A stretch of DNA of 64,000 nt from Marinomonas gallaica (GCF_001639745.1 NZ_LTAX01000020.1:1-64000), one strand, 5' to 3'. Positions 29,910 to 39,430 are shown, counted from the first letter of the stretch. Made by a program: numbers and translations. The notes: generated from the sequence alone by a model not told the origin.

Positions 29910-30881
29910 CTAATTCTTAGAGTTCTTACAGCTTTCAATCATTTCAACGGCGTAATATCCGTTACTCACACCAAGCTTACCTTTAAAAGTAGGTACGTTA
30001 TTAGCACGAACTGTTACTAATTCCGGCATCTCGATAGGTATGACATCCCCTTTTTTAAACTTCATGACTTCACCCAGTTTAACTTTTTTGTTAACGACAT
30101 TAACCTGGATACTCACATCAAGTTCTTGTACATCTTGCTCTAGCGATTTTCCCCAGCGTTCATCTTTCTCATCGACGTCACTCTGAACACCTGCATCAAG
30201 CAACTCTCGCACTGGCTCAATCATTGAATAGGGCAAGGTAATATGAAGCTCGCCACCACCACCATCCAGTTCGATATGAAAAGTCGAGACGACAACGACC
30301 TCACTCGGACTTACAATATTCGCCATCGCTGGATTCACTTCCGAGCTAATGTATTCAAGGTCAACTTTTAAAACAGGCGCCCAAGCTTCAGTCAAATCTA
30401 CAAATACTTGCTCAAGCATCAACTGAACGATTCGAATCTCAGTCGGTGTAAATTCTCGACCTTCAATTTTAGCGTGACGGCCGTCACCACCAAAGAAGTT
30501 ATCTACCAACTTAAACACCAGCTTAGCATCTAAAATAAATAACGCCGTGCTTCGTAGTGGTCGAAACTTAACAAGATTCAAACTGGTTGGGACATACAAA
30601 GTGTGAACGTACTCACCAAACTTCATTATTTGAAGCCCACCCGATGACACATCGGCCGTACGGCGTAGCAAGTTAAATAGGCTTATACGTGTATAGCGAG
30701 CAAAACGCTCATTGATCATTTCAAGCGTGGGCATTCGCCCACGCACAATTCGCTCTTGGCTGGTAATATCATAGGATGAGACACCGCCTGCATCGGCGTT
30801 ATCATCCGCTTCAGGCTTTTCATCTGCACCATGTAAGAGTGCATCAATCTCATCTTGGGATAATAAATCTTGCGCAGCCAT
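29910..30881 (-). CDS. fliM: Flagellar motor switch protein FliM
   Basis: C-ring protein that binds CheY-P and sets rotation direction. N-terminal CheY-binding peptide LLSQDEIDALLHG (about 6-18), then the CheC-like middle domain (about 45-230) with the GGxG-type loop FFGGDGR, and a C-terminal SpoA domain (about 240-318). 323 residues, normal. Confidence 0.97.
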   Translation of the reverse strand: MAAQDLLSQDEIDALLHGADEKPEADDNADAGGVSSYDITSQERIVRGRMPTLEMINERFARYTRISLFNLLRRTADVSSGGLQIMKFGEYVHTLYVPTSLNLVKFRPLRSTALFILDAKLVFKLVDNFFGGDGRHAKIEGREFTPTEIRIVQLMLEQVFVDLTEAWAPVLKVDLEYISSEVNPAMANIVSPSEVVVVSTFHIELDGGGGELHITLPYSMIEPVRELLDAGVQSDVDEKDERWGKSLEQDVQELDVSIQVNVVNKKVKLGEVMKFKKGDVIPIEMPELVTVRANNVPTFKGKLGVSNGYYAVEMIESCKNSKN

Positions 30882-30890
30882 TTATCGTCC

Positions 30891-31412
30891 TTATTGCATC
30901 ACAAAGTTTGTGAACAATACATCTTCAATGCCACCTAAACCCGTCTCTTGGGTCAGTATGCTGTTGATCGTTTCAACAGAAGCTTCTTTCAAAGCCTGCT
31001 TACCATCAAGGGTTTGCAGCTCTTCAAAGGATTGACTCGAGAAAAGTAATACAAGACTGTTTCTAATTAATGGCATATGCAACTTAACAGCATCGATTTG
31101 CCCTTGATCACGGGACTTAAGGGTCATATTCAATTGTAGGTAACGCTGCTTACCAGATACCATAAAATCAACGACAAACGCTTGATCAAGGTCTAAATAG
31201 ATCGCAGGGCCATCCAACTGAACCATCTCTTCTGCTGAAGCCGCCTCACCATCGGCGGCTTCTTCTGTATCGTCGCCACTGAATAAAAAGAAATACGCGG
31301 CGGCACCGCCACCACCTAGTACCAACAACGCCACAACAATAATGATGATCAGTTTTTTCTTGCCGCCCTTTTTCCCTTCTTCAGCGCCAACGTCTAATTC
31401 ATCGTCTGCCAT
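30891..31412 (-). CDS. fliL: Flagellar basal-body protein FliL
   Basis: Inner-membrane protein that surrounds and supports stator units. Acidic and basic cytoplasmic N terminus (EEGKKGGKKK), one membrane helix (LIIIIVVALLVLGGGGAAAYFFLF) and a periplasmic stomatin-like domain ending in the VLFTNFVMQ segment. I take the ATG at 31412 (codon 8 of the longest frame), which has AGGG about seven bases upstream, giving 173 residues. Confidence 0.93.
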   Translation of the reverse strand: MADDELDVGAEEGKKGGKKKLIIIIVVALLVLGGGGAAAYFFLFSGDDTEEAADGEAASAEEMVQLDGPAIYLDLDQAFVVDFMVSGKQRYLQLNMTLKSRDQGQIDAVKLHMPLIRNSLVLLFSSQSFEELQTLDGKQALKEASVETINSILTQETGLGGIEDVLFTNFVMQ

Positions 31413-31504
31413 ATACAACCCTTGTTCATGCAAATTAGCTAATACATTCTACGAATGTGCAAGACCACTATTCTACAAAGATTATAGTGAATCACCATGG
31501 TTTT

Positions 31505-33379
31505 CTACGCGTAATAATCAATCCCTTGTTCTGCAGGCGATACATAACTCACATTTTCCAAGCCATCCATATCTCCTACATCGTCATTGCCAAGGTTTCC
31601 GCCCCCTTTTCCTTGTCCATTTTGACCATCAGATGCATCTGAGCCGTAAGCTTGTCCGTTATCTTGTGAGACTTCCACATCAACTGAGTCTAAGTCCATG
31701 CCTTGTTGCTGTAACATATCTCGAAGGCGCTGCATCTGCCCCTCAAGGGCTTCTTTCGCGTGCGCCGAGCTGGCAATAAAGCTCACGTGTGTGTTGGAAT
31801 CTTGATCGATACTGACCTTTACCGTCAAGCTCCCTAACTCAGGCGGATCTAATTGTATATGTGCGGTTTTGAACCCTTCTTTAACCACCCATGACACCTT
31901 AGATGTCATCTCTGAAGACCAAGCTTGCGTATCAGGCGATGCATGCATTGTTAACTGGGCAGCAGCACCTTCAGGGCGGGCGTTAGCGGTCGCCGCTCCC
32001 ATAAGGGCATTGGCTGAAGTCAGGCTATTAAGACCCTGACCGGTAGGCTGCAATGGACTGCTAAATCCAGTCACCGCTTGCTCAAGCGCTTTTTTAGCAC
32101 CCATTAACTCGCTTAAGTCTTTAGGAAGTTCAATCAAGTCCTTATCCATTAGCACGGATAAATCGCCATCCTGAAGCGCAGCAGCTAAAGACTCTCCCGA
32201 TAAAGCGCTTTTAGATACATTCATCGCATTGGGGGCCGTATTTAAACCGCTTGTTGCTTGCTCAGCCTTTTTCGACAGTTGCTCCATCATCCAACGTAGG
32301 TTTTCGGACGAAGAAGCACTCACATTCAATGGCGCAATGTTTTCATTAGCAGCTTCGCTTTGATTTATCGCTACAACCTCGGCATCAAGAGGAGCCGTAT
32401 GATCGCTTTGCAGTACACTCTCACTTCCTGTTTGTGTTTTTCCTTGTAGATGAATGACATCATCAGCAACCGCTGCTGTAGTTTCGGTTGCCACCTCTGA
32501 TGGTAACCCTTCTTGAAAGGTTGCATCAGAGATAACACCGCTGTTAGAGGAAGCAACTGAGCCATCTAACTCTAATTGGTTTTCTTCAGAGACTTTCTTT
32601 TGAACATCATTGCTAGAATGGGCATTATCATTTGCTTGATTGATTGGATTACTTAACGTGTTTTCCCCATCCTCAACATTAGATGACCCCGTATCCAACT
32701 GAGAAGTCTTGCCGCCTTCCGATTCAGAGGAATCTTCAGATAGCTGAGTATTTTTTATTTCAGTGGAAGTGTCGTACTCTTTTGGAAGAGTAGATGTACC
32801 TTCGCCTTCTGACGAAACATTCATCTCATCTACACTATTTTGGTCAGCACTGTCCTCTTGCGATAGCTGTTCGTCACTTGTTTGAGGTGATGGCTGGATA
32901 ACACCTGAAGCAGTATCCAAACGTGAGCTTTGGGTGGAGTCTCCCATCACAGAGCCATCTACTGCAACGGCTTGCCCATCCGTTTGCCGCTCTTTGCCGT
33001 CCTTATCGACAGGCGAAAGCTCAGATGAATCTGCCCCGACCTTATCTTGATCAACAGATTCCCCCCCATCAGTCTTAACTGGCTGTTCAATCTCTTTTGC
33101 TTCCTTGTCTTGCGGCTTTGATTGAACGCTATGAGGTTCTGCTTCCCCAGTTTTCTGCGTACCATCTACCGTCACACTAGAATCCGTAGAGCTTTGAATT
33201 TGCTGGTTTTTATCGGACGCTACTGAACTTGATTTAGATGTTCTATCAGCACTATATGGCCGATTCGTTGCATCAAGAACAGAGCCAAAGTCACTGCCAG
33301 CGTTACCTTGAGATGACGAAGACGTTTTTGCAACCTTGGGAGTCGTCGATACGACGGATAAAGATGGGCTATTAATCAT
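31505..33379 (-). CDS. fliK: Flagellar hook-length control protein FliK
   Basis: Secreted molecular ruler that measures the hook and triggers the FlhB switch. N-terminal 400 residues are low complexity, rich in Ser, Asp, Glu, Gln and Thr. The C-terminal FliK domain (about 495-590) contains TAHIQLDPPELGSLTVKVS and the helix HAKEALEGQMQRLRDMLQQQG. Start at ATG 33379, which has GGAGG six bases upstream; the longest frame opens two codons earlier with TTG. About 624 residues. Same operon position as in related bacteria, upstream of fliL. Confidence 0.93.
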   Translation of the reverse strand: MINSPSLSVVSTTPKVAKTSSSSQGNAGSDFGSVLDATNRPYSADRTSKSSSVASDKNQQIQSSTDSSVTVDGTQKTGEAEPHSVQSKPQDKEAKEIEQPVKTDGGESVDQDKVGADSSELSPVDKDGKERQTDGQAVAVDGSVMGDSTQSSRLDTASGVIQPSPQTSDEQLSQEDSADQNSVDEMNVSSEGEGTSTLPKEYDTSTEIKNTQLSEDSSESEGGKTSQLDTGSSNVEDGENTLSNPINQANDNAHSSNDVQKKVSEENQLELDGSVASSNSGVISDATFQEGLPSEVATETTAAVADDVIHLQGKTQTGSESVLQSDHTAPLDAEVVAINQSEAANENIAPLNVSASSSENLRWMMEQLSKKAEQATSGLNTAPNAMNVSKSALSGESLAAALQDGDLSVLMDKDLIELPKDLSELMGAKKALEQAVTGFSSPLQPTGQGLNSLTSANALMGAATANARPEGAAAQLTMHASPDTQAWSSEMTSKVSWVVKEGFKTAHIQLDPPELGSLTVKVSIDQDSNTHVSFIASSAHAKEALEGQMQRLRDMLQQQGMDLDSVDVEVSQDNGQAYGSDASDGQNGQGKGGGNLGNDDVGDMDGLENVSYVSPAEQGIDYYA

Positions 33380-33426
33380 GGGCAACCTCCACTATTCGCA
33401 ATATTACTGCAAATAGGAGGCCAAGT

Positions 33427-35121
33427 TTACCAAGTATAAATAATAGAAATTTTAGTGCCATCGTCCGACAGCTCGACTTTATTACAAAGCTGATTAATCA
33501 AACTTAATCCTCTATTAAAAGGTCGATCATGATCAAAATCGTTCAATTGCAAATTAGAGGTATCAAAACCTTTACCACTGTCCGACATTGTTAAACATAA
33601 ACAGCCTTCCCCTTGCTCTGCAGTCACCTTCACATCAATAACAACCTTGCCTTCTAGTAACTGCTCGAGTTTAGATTCTCTTAAGGAGTAATACTCAGCA
33701 AACCCTTCTACAGTCGATTTTAGCTTTGAATCTAGATTAAGAATGCCATGCTCCAAAGCATTAGAATACATCTCAGAAAGGATCATAAACACCTCGCTAG
33801 AGCGTTTATTAAGCTCAGGAACGGTTGTTAATATCTGCAATAAGTAAGGCAAAGGATCGGTATTCTTTAACGAGTCCGCATGCAGTTCATAACAAAATAC
33901 GAAACTAGCGGGGGCATTAAAACTTCGTCCTTGAGCTAAGGATTGAGATTGTGGACTATTATCCAATGCCAGAGACAAATCTATTCCGAGCACAGAAATA
34001 TCATCGTGGGGATTTTCAAGAATGCCTTCATCATGCAGCATTTTTTCCAACCATTCAAAAGGACTACCTTTCACTTGGCCTTCATATAGAGGATTTAAAG
34101 CGCTATTGTAATGGATCTTATTATCTTTGCTTCTGGCCTCGTAAACCCCATCTGTAAAAGCGATAAAGTAATCCCCTGGCTCGTAGGAAAACATATCGAT
34201 ATTGGCTTCAAATTCATGCTCATTTAGTATTCCTAGAGGCAATGAGTCAGAGCTAATCAATTTTGGTAGGGTTTCATCTGCAGAAAAGTACAGCAAATCG
34301 GGTAAGCCTGCATTCCACACAGCAACAGTACGATTGTGCGTATTAATATCAATAAAGGCCGCTGCACAAAACATGTTTGGCGGCAATATCGTATGTAATC
34401 GCTTATTGATTTCAGGAAGGATCTGACGCATAACAAACCCTTTCTCCGTCCAGTCGAAGAAAATGTCTGCTAATGGCAAAGCGCCTATCGCGGCAGATAA
34501 GCCATGCCCAGTAAAGTCCCCAAGCAATAGATGCATGCCACCATTGGGCTTATAAGCTGCCAAAATAACATCGCCATTAAAAATATGGCTACCATGATGA
34601 AGCGTGGAAAGTGCTCTGTCAGATAAACAATTTGAATGAGTAATACGCTCATAAACCATTTTTGCCACTTCTTGGTCATGAACCATTTGCTGGTTTAACA
34701 GTGACAATTCATCGCGCTGCTCAGACAAGGCATTTTGCAATACCAACAATCGTGCAATAGCATTTAGTTTAGCGGAAACCAAAGTGGGGTTGTAAGGCTT
34801 AGATATGAAGTCAGTAGCTCCAACATCTAAGCAATTTTGCAGCACAGCAGGATCAGAAATGCCCGATAAGAAGACAATTGGAACAAGTCTTTCTTGAGCT
34901 TTTTCTTGAATTTCAATGGCTGCCTCCCAACCGTCTTTACGAGGCATTTTAATGTCTAGACATACCAGTTGGATTTTATCCGGATCAAAGCAATCGACAG
35001 CGTCTTGGCCGTCTTCAGCCGTCACAACCACATGCCCCAGCTGGCTTAGCATGGTTTCGAGTAACATTCTATCAGAGGGGTTGTCATCCGCGACAAGTAT
35101 AGTTAGCTTTTGTTCCTTCAT
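33427..35121 (-). CDS. Response regulator with PP2C phosphatase and anti-sigma-type kinase domains (HsbR-like)
   Basis: Three fused modules: receiver (phospho-Asp in VCLDIKMPRKDG), PP2C/SpoIIE serine phosphatase (about 195-390, metal-binding GDFTGHG, FTDGVYEA and HDDISVLG), and a C-terminal GHKL ATPase like RsbW/SpoIIAB (LEHGILN, SDSGKGFD, RGLSLINQLC). This is the layout of HsbR in Pseudomonas, which phosphorylates and dephosphorylates a STAS partner. The ATG at 35121 is preferred because GGAG lies five bases upstream (564 residues). It follows the STAS gene, so the two form a partner-switch pair inside the flagellar operon. Confidence 0.85.
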   Translation of the reverse strand: MKEQKLTILVADDNPSDRMLLETMLSQLGHVVVTAEDGQDAVDCFDPDKIQLVCLDIKMPRKDGWEAAIEIQEKAQERLVPIVFLSGISDPAVLQNCLDVGATDFISKPYNPTLVSAKLNAIARLLVLQNALSEQRDELSLLNQQMVHDQEVAKMVYERITHSNCLSDRALSTLHHGSHIFNGDVILAAYKPNGGMHLLLGDFTGHGLSAAIGALPLADIFFDWTEKGFVMRQILPEINKRLHTILPPNMFCAAAFIDINTHNRTVAVWNAGLPDLLYFSADETLPKLISSDSLPLGILNEHEFEANIDMFSYEPGDYFIAFTDGVYEARSKDNKIHYNSALNPLYEGQVKGSPFEWLEKMLHDEGILENPHDDISVLGIDLSLALDNSPQSQSLAQGRSFNAPASFVFCYELHADSLKNTDPLPYLLQILTTVPELNKRSSEVFMILSEMYSNALEHGILNLDSKLKSTVEGFAEYYSLRESKLEQLLEGKVVIDVKVTAEQGEGCLCLTMSDSGKGFDTSNLQLNDFDHDRPFNRGLSLINQLCNKVELSDDGTKISIIYTW

Positions 35122-35138
35122 AGCCGCTCCGAAAATCA

Positions 35139-35438
35139 TTACGCAAATGAAAACAGACGTTCAAACCTTGCCATTTTTAAAGCACTACCCACAAAGTCAG
35201 ATGCGCCTTTTAATTCTATCGTTGCGCCGTCACCTCCTGCATGGTCACGCAGTAATAACAACATGCCTAAAGCAGAACTATCAATATAGCTTACATCTTT
35301 CAAATCTACGATAAAATCAGTGCCTTTCGGATGACGACTAAAGCCATCTCGAAACGCTTGCTGGCAGGCGTAGTCAAAACGTCCCTTTATGACTAAGGTC
35401 GCCGTATTTGCCTTTTCATCAAATTGACTAATAATCAT
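35139..35438 (-). CDS. STAS-domain anti-sigma factor antagonist (HsbA-like)
   Basis: 99-residue single STAS domain: beta strands ATLVIKGRFDY and DFIVDLKDVSYI, then the phosphorylatable serine motif DSSALG (53-58) and the helix LGMLLLLRDHAGG. Such proteins are phosphorylated by an RsbW-like kinase and dephosphorylated by a PP2C phosphatase, both domains of the next gene. In Pseudomonas HsbA binds FlgM or a diguanylate cyclase depending on phosphorylation. Here the target is not known. It follows the membrane-protein gene by 43 bases. Confidence 0.88.
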   Translation of the reverse strand: MIISQFDEKANTATLVIKGRFDYACQQAFRDGFSRHPKGTDFIVDLKDVSYIDSSALGMLLLLRDHAGGDGATIELKGASDFVGSALKMARFERLFSFA

Positions 35439-35481
35439 ACATCACGCCTCACAAACTTTGGGCCAAAAAAATGATTTTAAG

Positions 35482-37227
35482 TTATTGATGAGAGAGGAGT
35501 TTTTTCTTACTCGCTAAATCCGAAACATAATCTAACTTTGACTGCACATCGTTTAGGCGGCGCATTAAGTCTGATTCAGTACTCTTAATATGCTCCAGCT
35601 TCAAGTCACCAGGAGCAGGCTTTGAGTCTAGGATTTCAGTTAACACAGTATCTATATCGTGGGCTAAATCAATGACGCTGTGTTCTATAACACTCGCACT
35701 TGAAGGCTCTGTATGCACTATGCTCAGCAAGTTTAAAATCGCTTCTTTAGTGTTTATTAGACCTTCATTTACCACTGCAACCCACGTATTTTGAGACGCC
35801 TGCCACCCAGCTAATTGCTGTAAATAGGCTTCGTATAACTCAAAGCGATATTCTATATGCTCTCTCACCAGCAAAAAATCTTGCTTACTTACTTCTATTT
35901 CTGAAGCGAGCATATTTTGACTTTCAAGGCTCTCATTCGTCTCGACTTCATTGCTATTGAGTTTAGCAACGAGCCACTCTGACAACTGTTGCAGTTTGGT
36001 AATCTTGGGATATTCTTTGTCACAGTTATTTACCAAGACATTAGAACGCGTAAGAAAATCGATCACTTGCTTACGATTTGCTTCCAATTTATTGGAAAAG
36101 CTACAGTACGGCGAGGAGTCATCCAAAATTCTAACCGGGGCATCCCACACGTCATTAGCCATTAAACTCAACGTTGCCTCCAGCACTCTAAGCTCTGCAT
36201 GAGACTCAAGTTGAACCAGTTCGACTAAATAACCATACTGCTTACAGGTTGTAATTTTTGTACAGCGCACCTCATAGTTTCTCTTTCCTACTCGCTTAGG
36301 CGCTATAGTATTACTTTCAATCAAATCCTTAGAAAGCACTTCGCCTTCCAAATTGGAAAGATGGACATCGACCCCTAAAAAGTCCGATAAGGATTCAGAT
36401 TCAAGCACCCACAACTCTGACATCCCCTCACTGACACTAAGAATTTCTCCACTCTCACTAACCAACAATTTAAGCGATAAAGAAGACGACATAGCCGATT
36501 GATAAAGCTGAGCAAAAGCTTTTTGGGTCAAAAAATCAGAATTAACACCGTTTAAAAAACTATCAAAATAGCGAGCAAAGTCACCAAATTCATCACTGCG
36601 CAAAACAGGCACAGAAATGGGAACTCCCGACTGCGCGCGATCAATCTGCGAGTGAAAAAAGCTTAATGCTACGCGTCTATCTAGCAGCACTCGACGCCAT
36701 CCCCAAATCAGGTATATCAGCAACAAACACCACCCAGCAGAAAGAAGCATGACATAAGGGTGATGCAACAAGTCTATGTTTCCTAGTCGTGAGCTACGCT
36801 CCGCTGCAATTTGCTTAATTTGAGACAATCGACTCAATGCTAATTGGATTTGCTCTGCTACCGTAAATTGAGAAATCGTAACGGGTGCACTGGGTAAGCT
36901 AACAATCTCAGAACTGTATTCACGTAATCGCTGCCCTAGAGATCGCTCTCGCTGTAACAACTCAGGAATATAAACGGAACCTTGATCTGCGGATATTGCT
37001 CGCCACCGCGCCATCAACTCTAAGGTTTGGTAGGTAATGTCATGCAGCTCATTTGCAGAACGCTGAGATTCCTGTAAGCGTTCATTTGCAGCGAAATATG
37101 TTCCTACAAGCAAACCTGTAAATAACAGAATAAACAGCACCGCATACTGAACTATCCAGTCTGAAAAGCGCACTCGACGTTTATCAAATGCAGCATGAGT
37201 TGAAGTGGTTGCGTCCATCTTATTCAA
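35482..37227 (-). CDS. Unrecognised membrane signalling protein: TM-periplasmic-TM-HAMP-like-PAS-like-helical
   Basis: 581 residues, not recognised as a named family. Membrane helix about 27-46, periplasmic helical region 47-155, second membrane helix about 156-178, then a HAMP-like stretch whose second helix reads SDEFGDFARYFDSFLN (DE-G motif). A PAS-like mixed alpha/beta segment follows (about 240-335: LKLLVSESGEILSVSEGMSE). The rest is long charged helices (340-581). This is the ground plan of a chemoreceptor, but the conserved receptor hairpin tip (normally with NLLALNA) is absent. Its start overlaps the CheA-like gene by eight bases, so they are coupled. Function unknown, inferred signalling. 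Confidence 0.6.
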   Translation of the reverse strand: MNKMDATTSTHAAFDKRRVRFSDWIVQYAVLFILLFTGLLVGTYFAANERLQESQRSANELHDITYQTLELMARWRAISADQGSVYIPELLQRERSLGQRLREYSSEIVSLPSAPVTISQFTVAEQIQLALSRLSQIKQIAAERSSRLGNIDLLHHPYVMLLSAGWCLLLIYLIWGWRRVLLDRRVALSFFHSQIDRAQSGVPISVPVLRSDEFGDFARYFDSFLNGVNSDFLTQKAFAQLYQSAMSSSLSLKLLVSESGEILSVSEGMSELWVLESESLSDFLGVDVHLSNLEGEVLSKDLIESNTIAPKRVGKRNYEVRCTKITTCKQYGYLVELVQLESHAELRVLEATLSLMANDVWDAPVRILDDSSPYCSFSNKLEANRKQVIDFLTRSNVLVNNCDKEYPKITKLQQLSEWLVAKLNSNEVETNESLESQNMLASEIEVSKQDFLLVREHIEYRFELYEAYLQQLAGWQASQNTWVAVVNEGLINTKEAILNLLSIVHTEPSSASVIEHSVIDLAHDIDTVLTEILDSKPAPGDLKLEHIKSTESDLMRRLNDVQSKLDYVSDLASKKKLLSHQ

Positions 37228-38944
37228 GCATCTCTAACAGCTGTTTAAGAAAAAAGTAGGTATGGCGCTGGTCAAGCAAAAACCATCCATCCTCTCTTAG
37301 GGTGATACGAATTCGTTCTTCTTGCCAATTTAGCATAACCGCATCAGCGTCTACTAATTTATGAACCACGCTCTTATCTGCACTGCTGTATTGCCCCCTG
37401 AAGGCGAAGTTAACTCCCTTCGACTCAATAAAAATAACCAGATCATCCGCACTACACCACTTTTCATCCGGCTCAATTAAAGGCAATACATGACCGCTAT
37501 GATAGACAAAACCAGGCACCAAGTGCACAACAGAGCGATACGGAGTAATTCCTATCACCATATCGGCATACAGCTCCATCCCATGAGAAGAAGATAACTG
37601 GATCATCACAGGAGAGTGGTTCTTACAGCGCCCATTCGCAGTACCACCGCGCCTTAACGTTAACGACTGATGAAATACTTCTTCTGGTAGCATAGGTTCA
37701 TTATAAAAAGTCCCTCTAACGTTCCAAATATTATGCGTAGTTTTGGGTAAAAAATTGGCTCGTAAAACAACACCATAGTCTCGATCAAATGAATTTGGCT
37801 GTAGATAGTACGTGTGCCCATCTATCTCAATGGCCAACAATGGATTCCGCTCATGTAACGTTGCGACTGAGCTCCATCCGCTGTCTCCGTAATGCCAAAC
37901 GTGTGTATCCAACGCAAGCGGAGGATTTTGACTCTCTCCATTGATCACTTTCACTCGAAATGCAGGAAATACAAGTGTCTGGTTTTCCCAGCGCAAACAA
38001 TAAACTGGAATAACCGATTCCGACAAAGGCACTACTTGCGTCGCGCGCGACTGATCGTCCAGAAAAAAAACACGCCCTCCATAAAGATTTATCCCATGAG
38101 CAGTTTCTAGACTGGTACTCTGAGACATCACCCTTAGATTACTCCTATTAGCAACCTGAATGACATCATCAACACTAACGGAAAACTGCTCTCGAACCTG
38201 ATCATGGAGTGACTTATAAAAACTTAGAAAAGAAGGGCTTCTACGCCACACCTCGCGCTCTGATGCCAATAAATGAAGCCAATCAACCCAGTAATTTTGG
38301 CTTTCTTCGGGCAACATCAAAGCTTGGCTTGAGCCTTGCTCCAACGCTTCCCAGTGCCAACTAGGCAATGTTAAGACTAATTGCTCTAAGTCTAAGCCTG
38401 TTTCCAGCACCACTTGCACGCGCACGTTGTCGAAACTATCGCTCTGAACACTAGACCGATTTTCTGCATGATCAATAACCCAATAGCCCAAGTCCGACAA
38501 ACTTGAGAAGTCTTCAAACCCTTGAGTTACTTGACCTTGATATTCACCTCTATAAGAACGTACCGAATTGCGTTGAGTCTGCACTAAAGTAGTTTGCAAA
38601 CCTCGCTGAATATTCTCGATCAAGCTAGTATCAACCGCCGTCGAAAAAGCCAGCTCAGCCACGTAAAGCGACCGGAACTCACTCGTCCATGCCAGCCAGC
38701 CAGCCATTTGCGAATCATTAAAAAACGCGCCTTGATCAATCACTGCAGCAAAATCATTGATCAACAAATCAAGATAACTGTGAAGTTGGCTTTGTTCGGG
38801 TAGGTGGCACTTTAGATCTGCTAACAGTGACTGAATTGTCAAATAAGACTTTAGCGGTGCCAGTTGAGAATCAAAGATAGAAGACTCAATGTTAAACAGA
38901 GTCATTACAATAGAGGCTTGCGAGGCGGCTTGAACCTCGCTCAT
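37220..38944 (-). CDS. Unrecognised protein resembling a kinase-dead CheA with two CheW-like domains
   Basis: 574 residues, no named family recognised. The N terminus (1-120) is helical, like an Hpt domain, but has no H-x-x-K-G motif. Residues about 282-345 parallel the CheA P4/P5 junction: INLYGG, VVPLSESVIPVYCLRW and LVFPAFRV against ISQLNG, KVPLTLAIMPTLMVML and FAFPLVSV of the CheA in this window. Two degenerate CheW-like folds seem to follow (about 312-428 and 444-574, the second with VVHLVPGFVYHSGHVLPLI). No N, G1 or G2 ATP-binding boxes are seen, so kinase activity is unlikely. It shares one base with the fliJ stop. Confidence 0.55.
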   Translation of the reverse strand: MSEVQAASQASIVMTLFNIESSIFDSQLAPLKSYLTIQSLLADLKCHLPEQSQLHSYLDLLINDFAAVIDQGAFFNDSQMAGWLAWTSEFRSLYVAELAFSTAVDTSLIENIQRGLQTTLVQTQRNSVRSYRGEYQGQVTQGFEDFSSLSDLGYWVIDHAENRSSVQSDSFDNVRVQVVLETGLDLEQLVLTLPSWHWEALEQGSSQALMLPEESQNYWVDWLHLLASEREVWRRSPSFLSFYKSLHDQVREQFSVSVDDVIQVANRSNLRVMSQSTSLETAHGINLYGGRVFFLDDQSRATQVVPLSESVIPVYCLRWENQTLVFPAFRVKVINGESQNPPLALDTHVWHYGDSGWSSVATLHERNPLLAIEIDGHTYYLQPNSFDRDYGVVLRANFLPKTTHNIWNVRGTFYNEPMLPEEVFHQSLTLRRGGTANGRCKNHSPVMIQLSSSHGMELYADMVIGITPYRSVVHLVPGFVYHSGHVLPLIEPDEKWCSADDLVIFIESKGVNFAFRGQYSSADKSVVHKLVDADAVMLNWQEERIRITLREDGWFLLDQRHTYFFLKQLLEMLE

Positions 38945-39381
38945 TAGGAACGCATCCGTTGAAAAAAAGCGCGGTTAGCAAATTCGTCTATCTGTTTTTG
39001 TTCCTGCTTTTCAGCCAAGGCATTTTCTTCACCAACACTTTTTCCTTTTAGCCAGTCCATGCCTTTCGTTTTAGCCCGCGCATCCTGCCAACGCTTCATA
39101 ACCATATTGACCTGCTGCTCCGAACGCTTCACCTGCTGTTCCTGCTGTTTCACGGCCTGATGTAAGCGCGTAACAAAGTGCTGGTAATTGGTCGTTAAAT
39201 AGGGAGATAAGCCAAGCAGGTTGCGCTGCTGTTCATATTGCTCAGCATACTCTTTCAACTCTTGCAGTTTCCGTTGATCATGCTGTAGACGAGCTTGCTC
39301 TTTCGCCACAGCTTTCGCCACGTCATCTTCTTTGCGTTTGGAAATATCAACCAGTACCTGCATGCGCTCAGATTTTTTCAT
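38944..39381 (-). CDS. fliJ: Flagellar export chaperone-escort FliJ
   Basis: Coiled-coil stalk-like protein that sits in the FliI ATPase ring and engages FlhA. 145 residues, almost entirely charged helix (KEDDVAKAVAKEQARLQHDQRKLQELKEYAEQ region). Poor sequence conservation is normal. Identity rests on size, coiled coil and position right after fliI. Confidence 0.88.
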   Translation of the reverse strand: MKKSERMQVLVDISKRKEDDVAKAVAKEQARLQHDQRKLQELKEYAEQYEQQRNLLGLSPYLTTNYQHFVTRLHQAVKQQEQQVKRSEQQVNMVMKRWQDARAKTKGMDWLKGKSVGEENALAEKQEQKQIDEFANRAFFQRMRS

Positions 39382-39430
39382 GCGTCTCCCTCGGAATTAG
39401 TTTGATATTATCGGCTTAGGGTATAGGCGT

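Noticed and set aside
31342-31779. Plus-strand open frame of 145 codons opposite fliL and fliK
   Set aside because: It is antisense to conserved genes and has no recognisable domain or ribosome site context.
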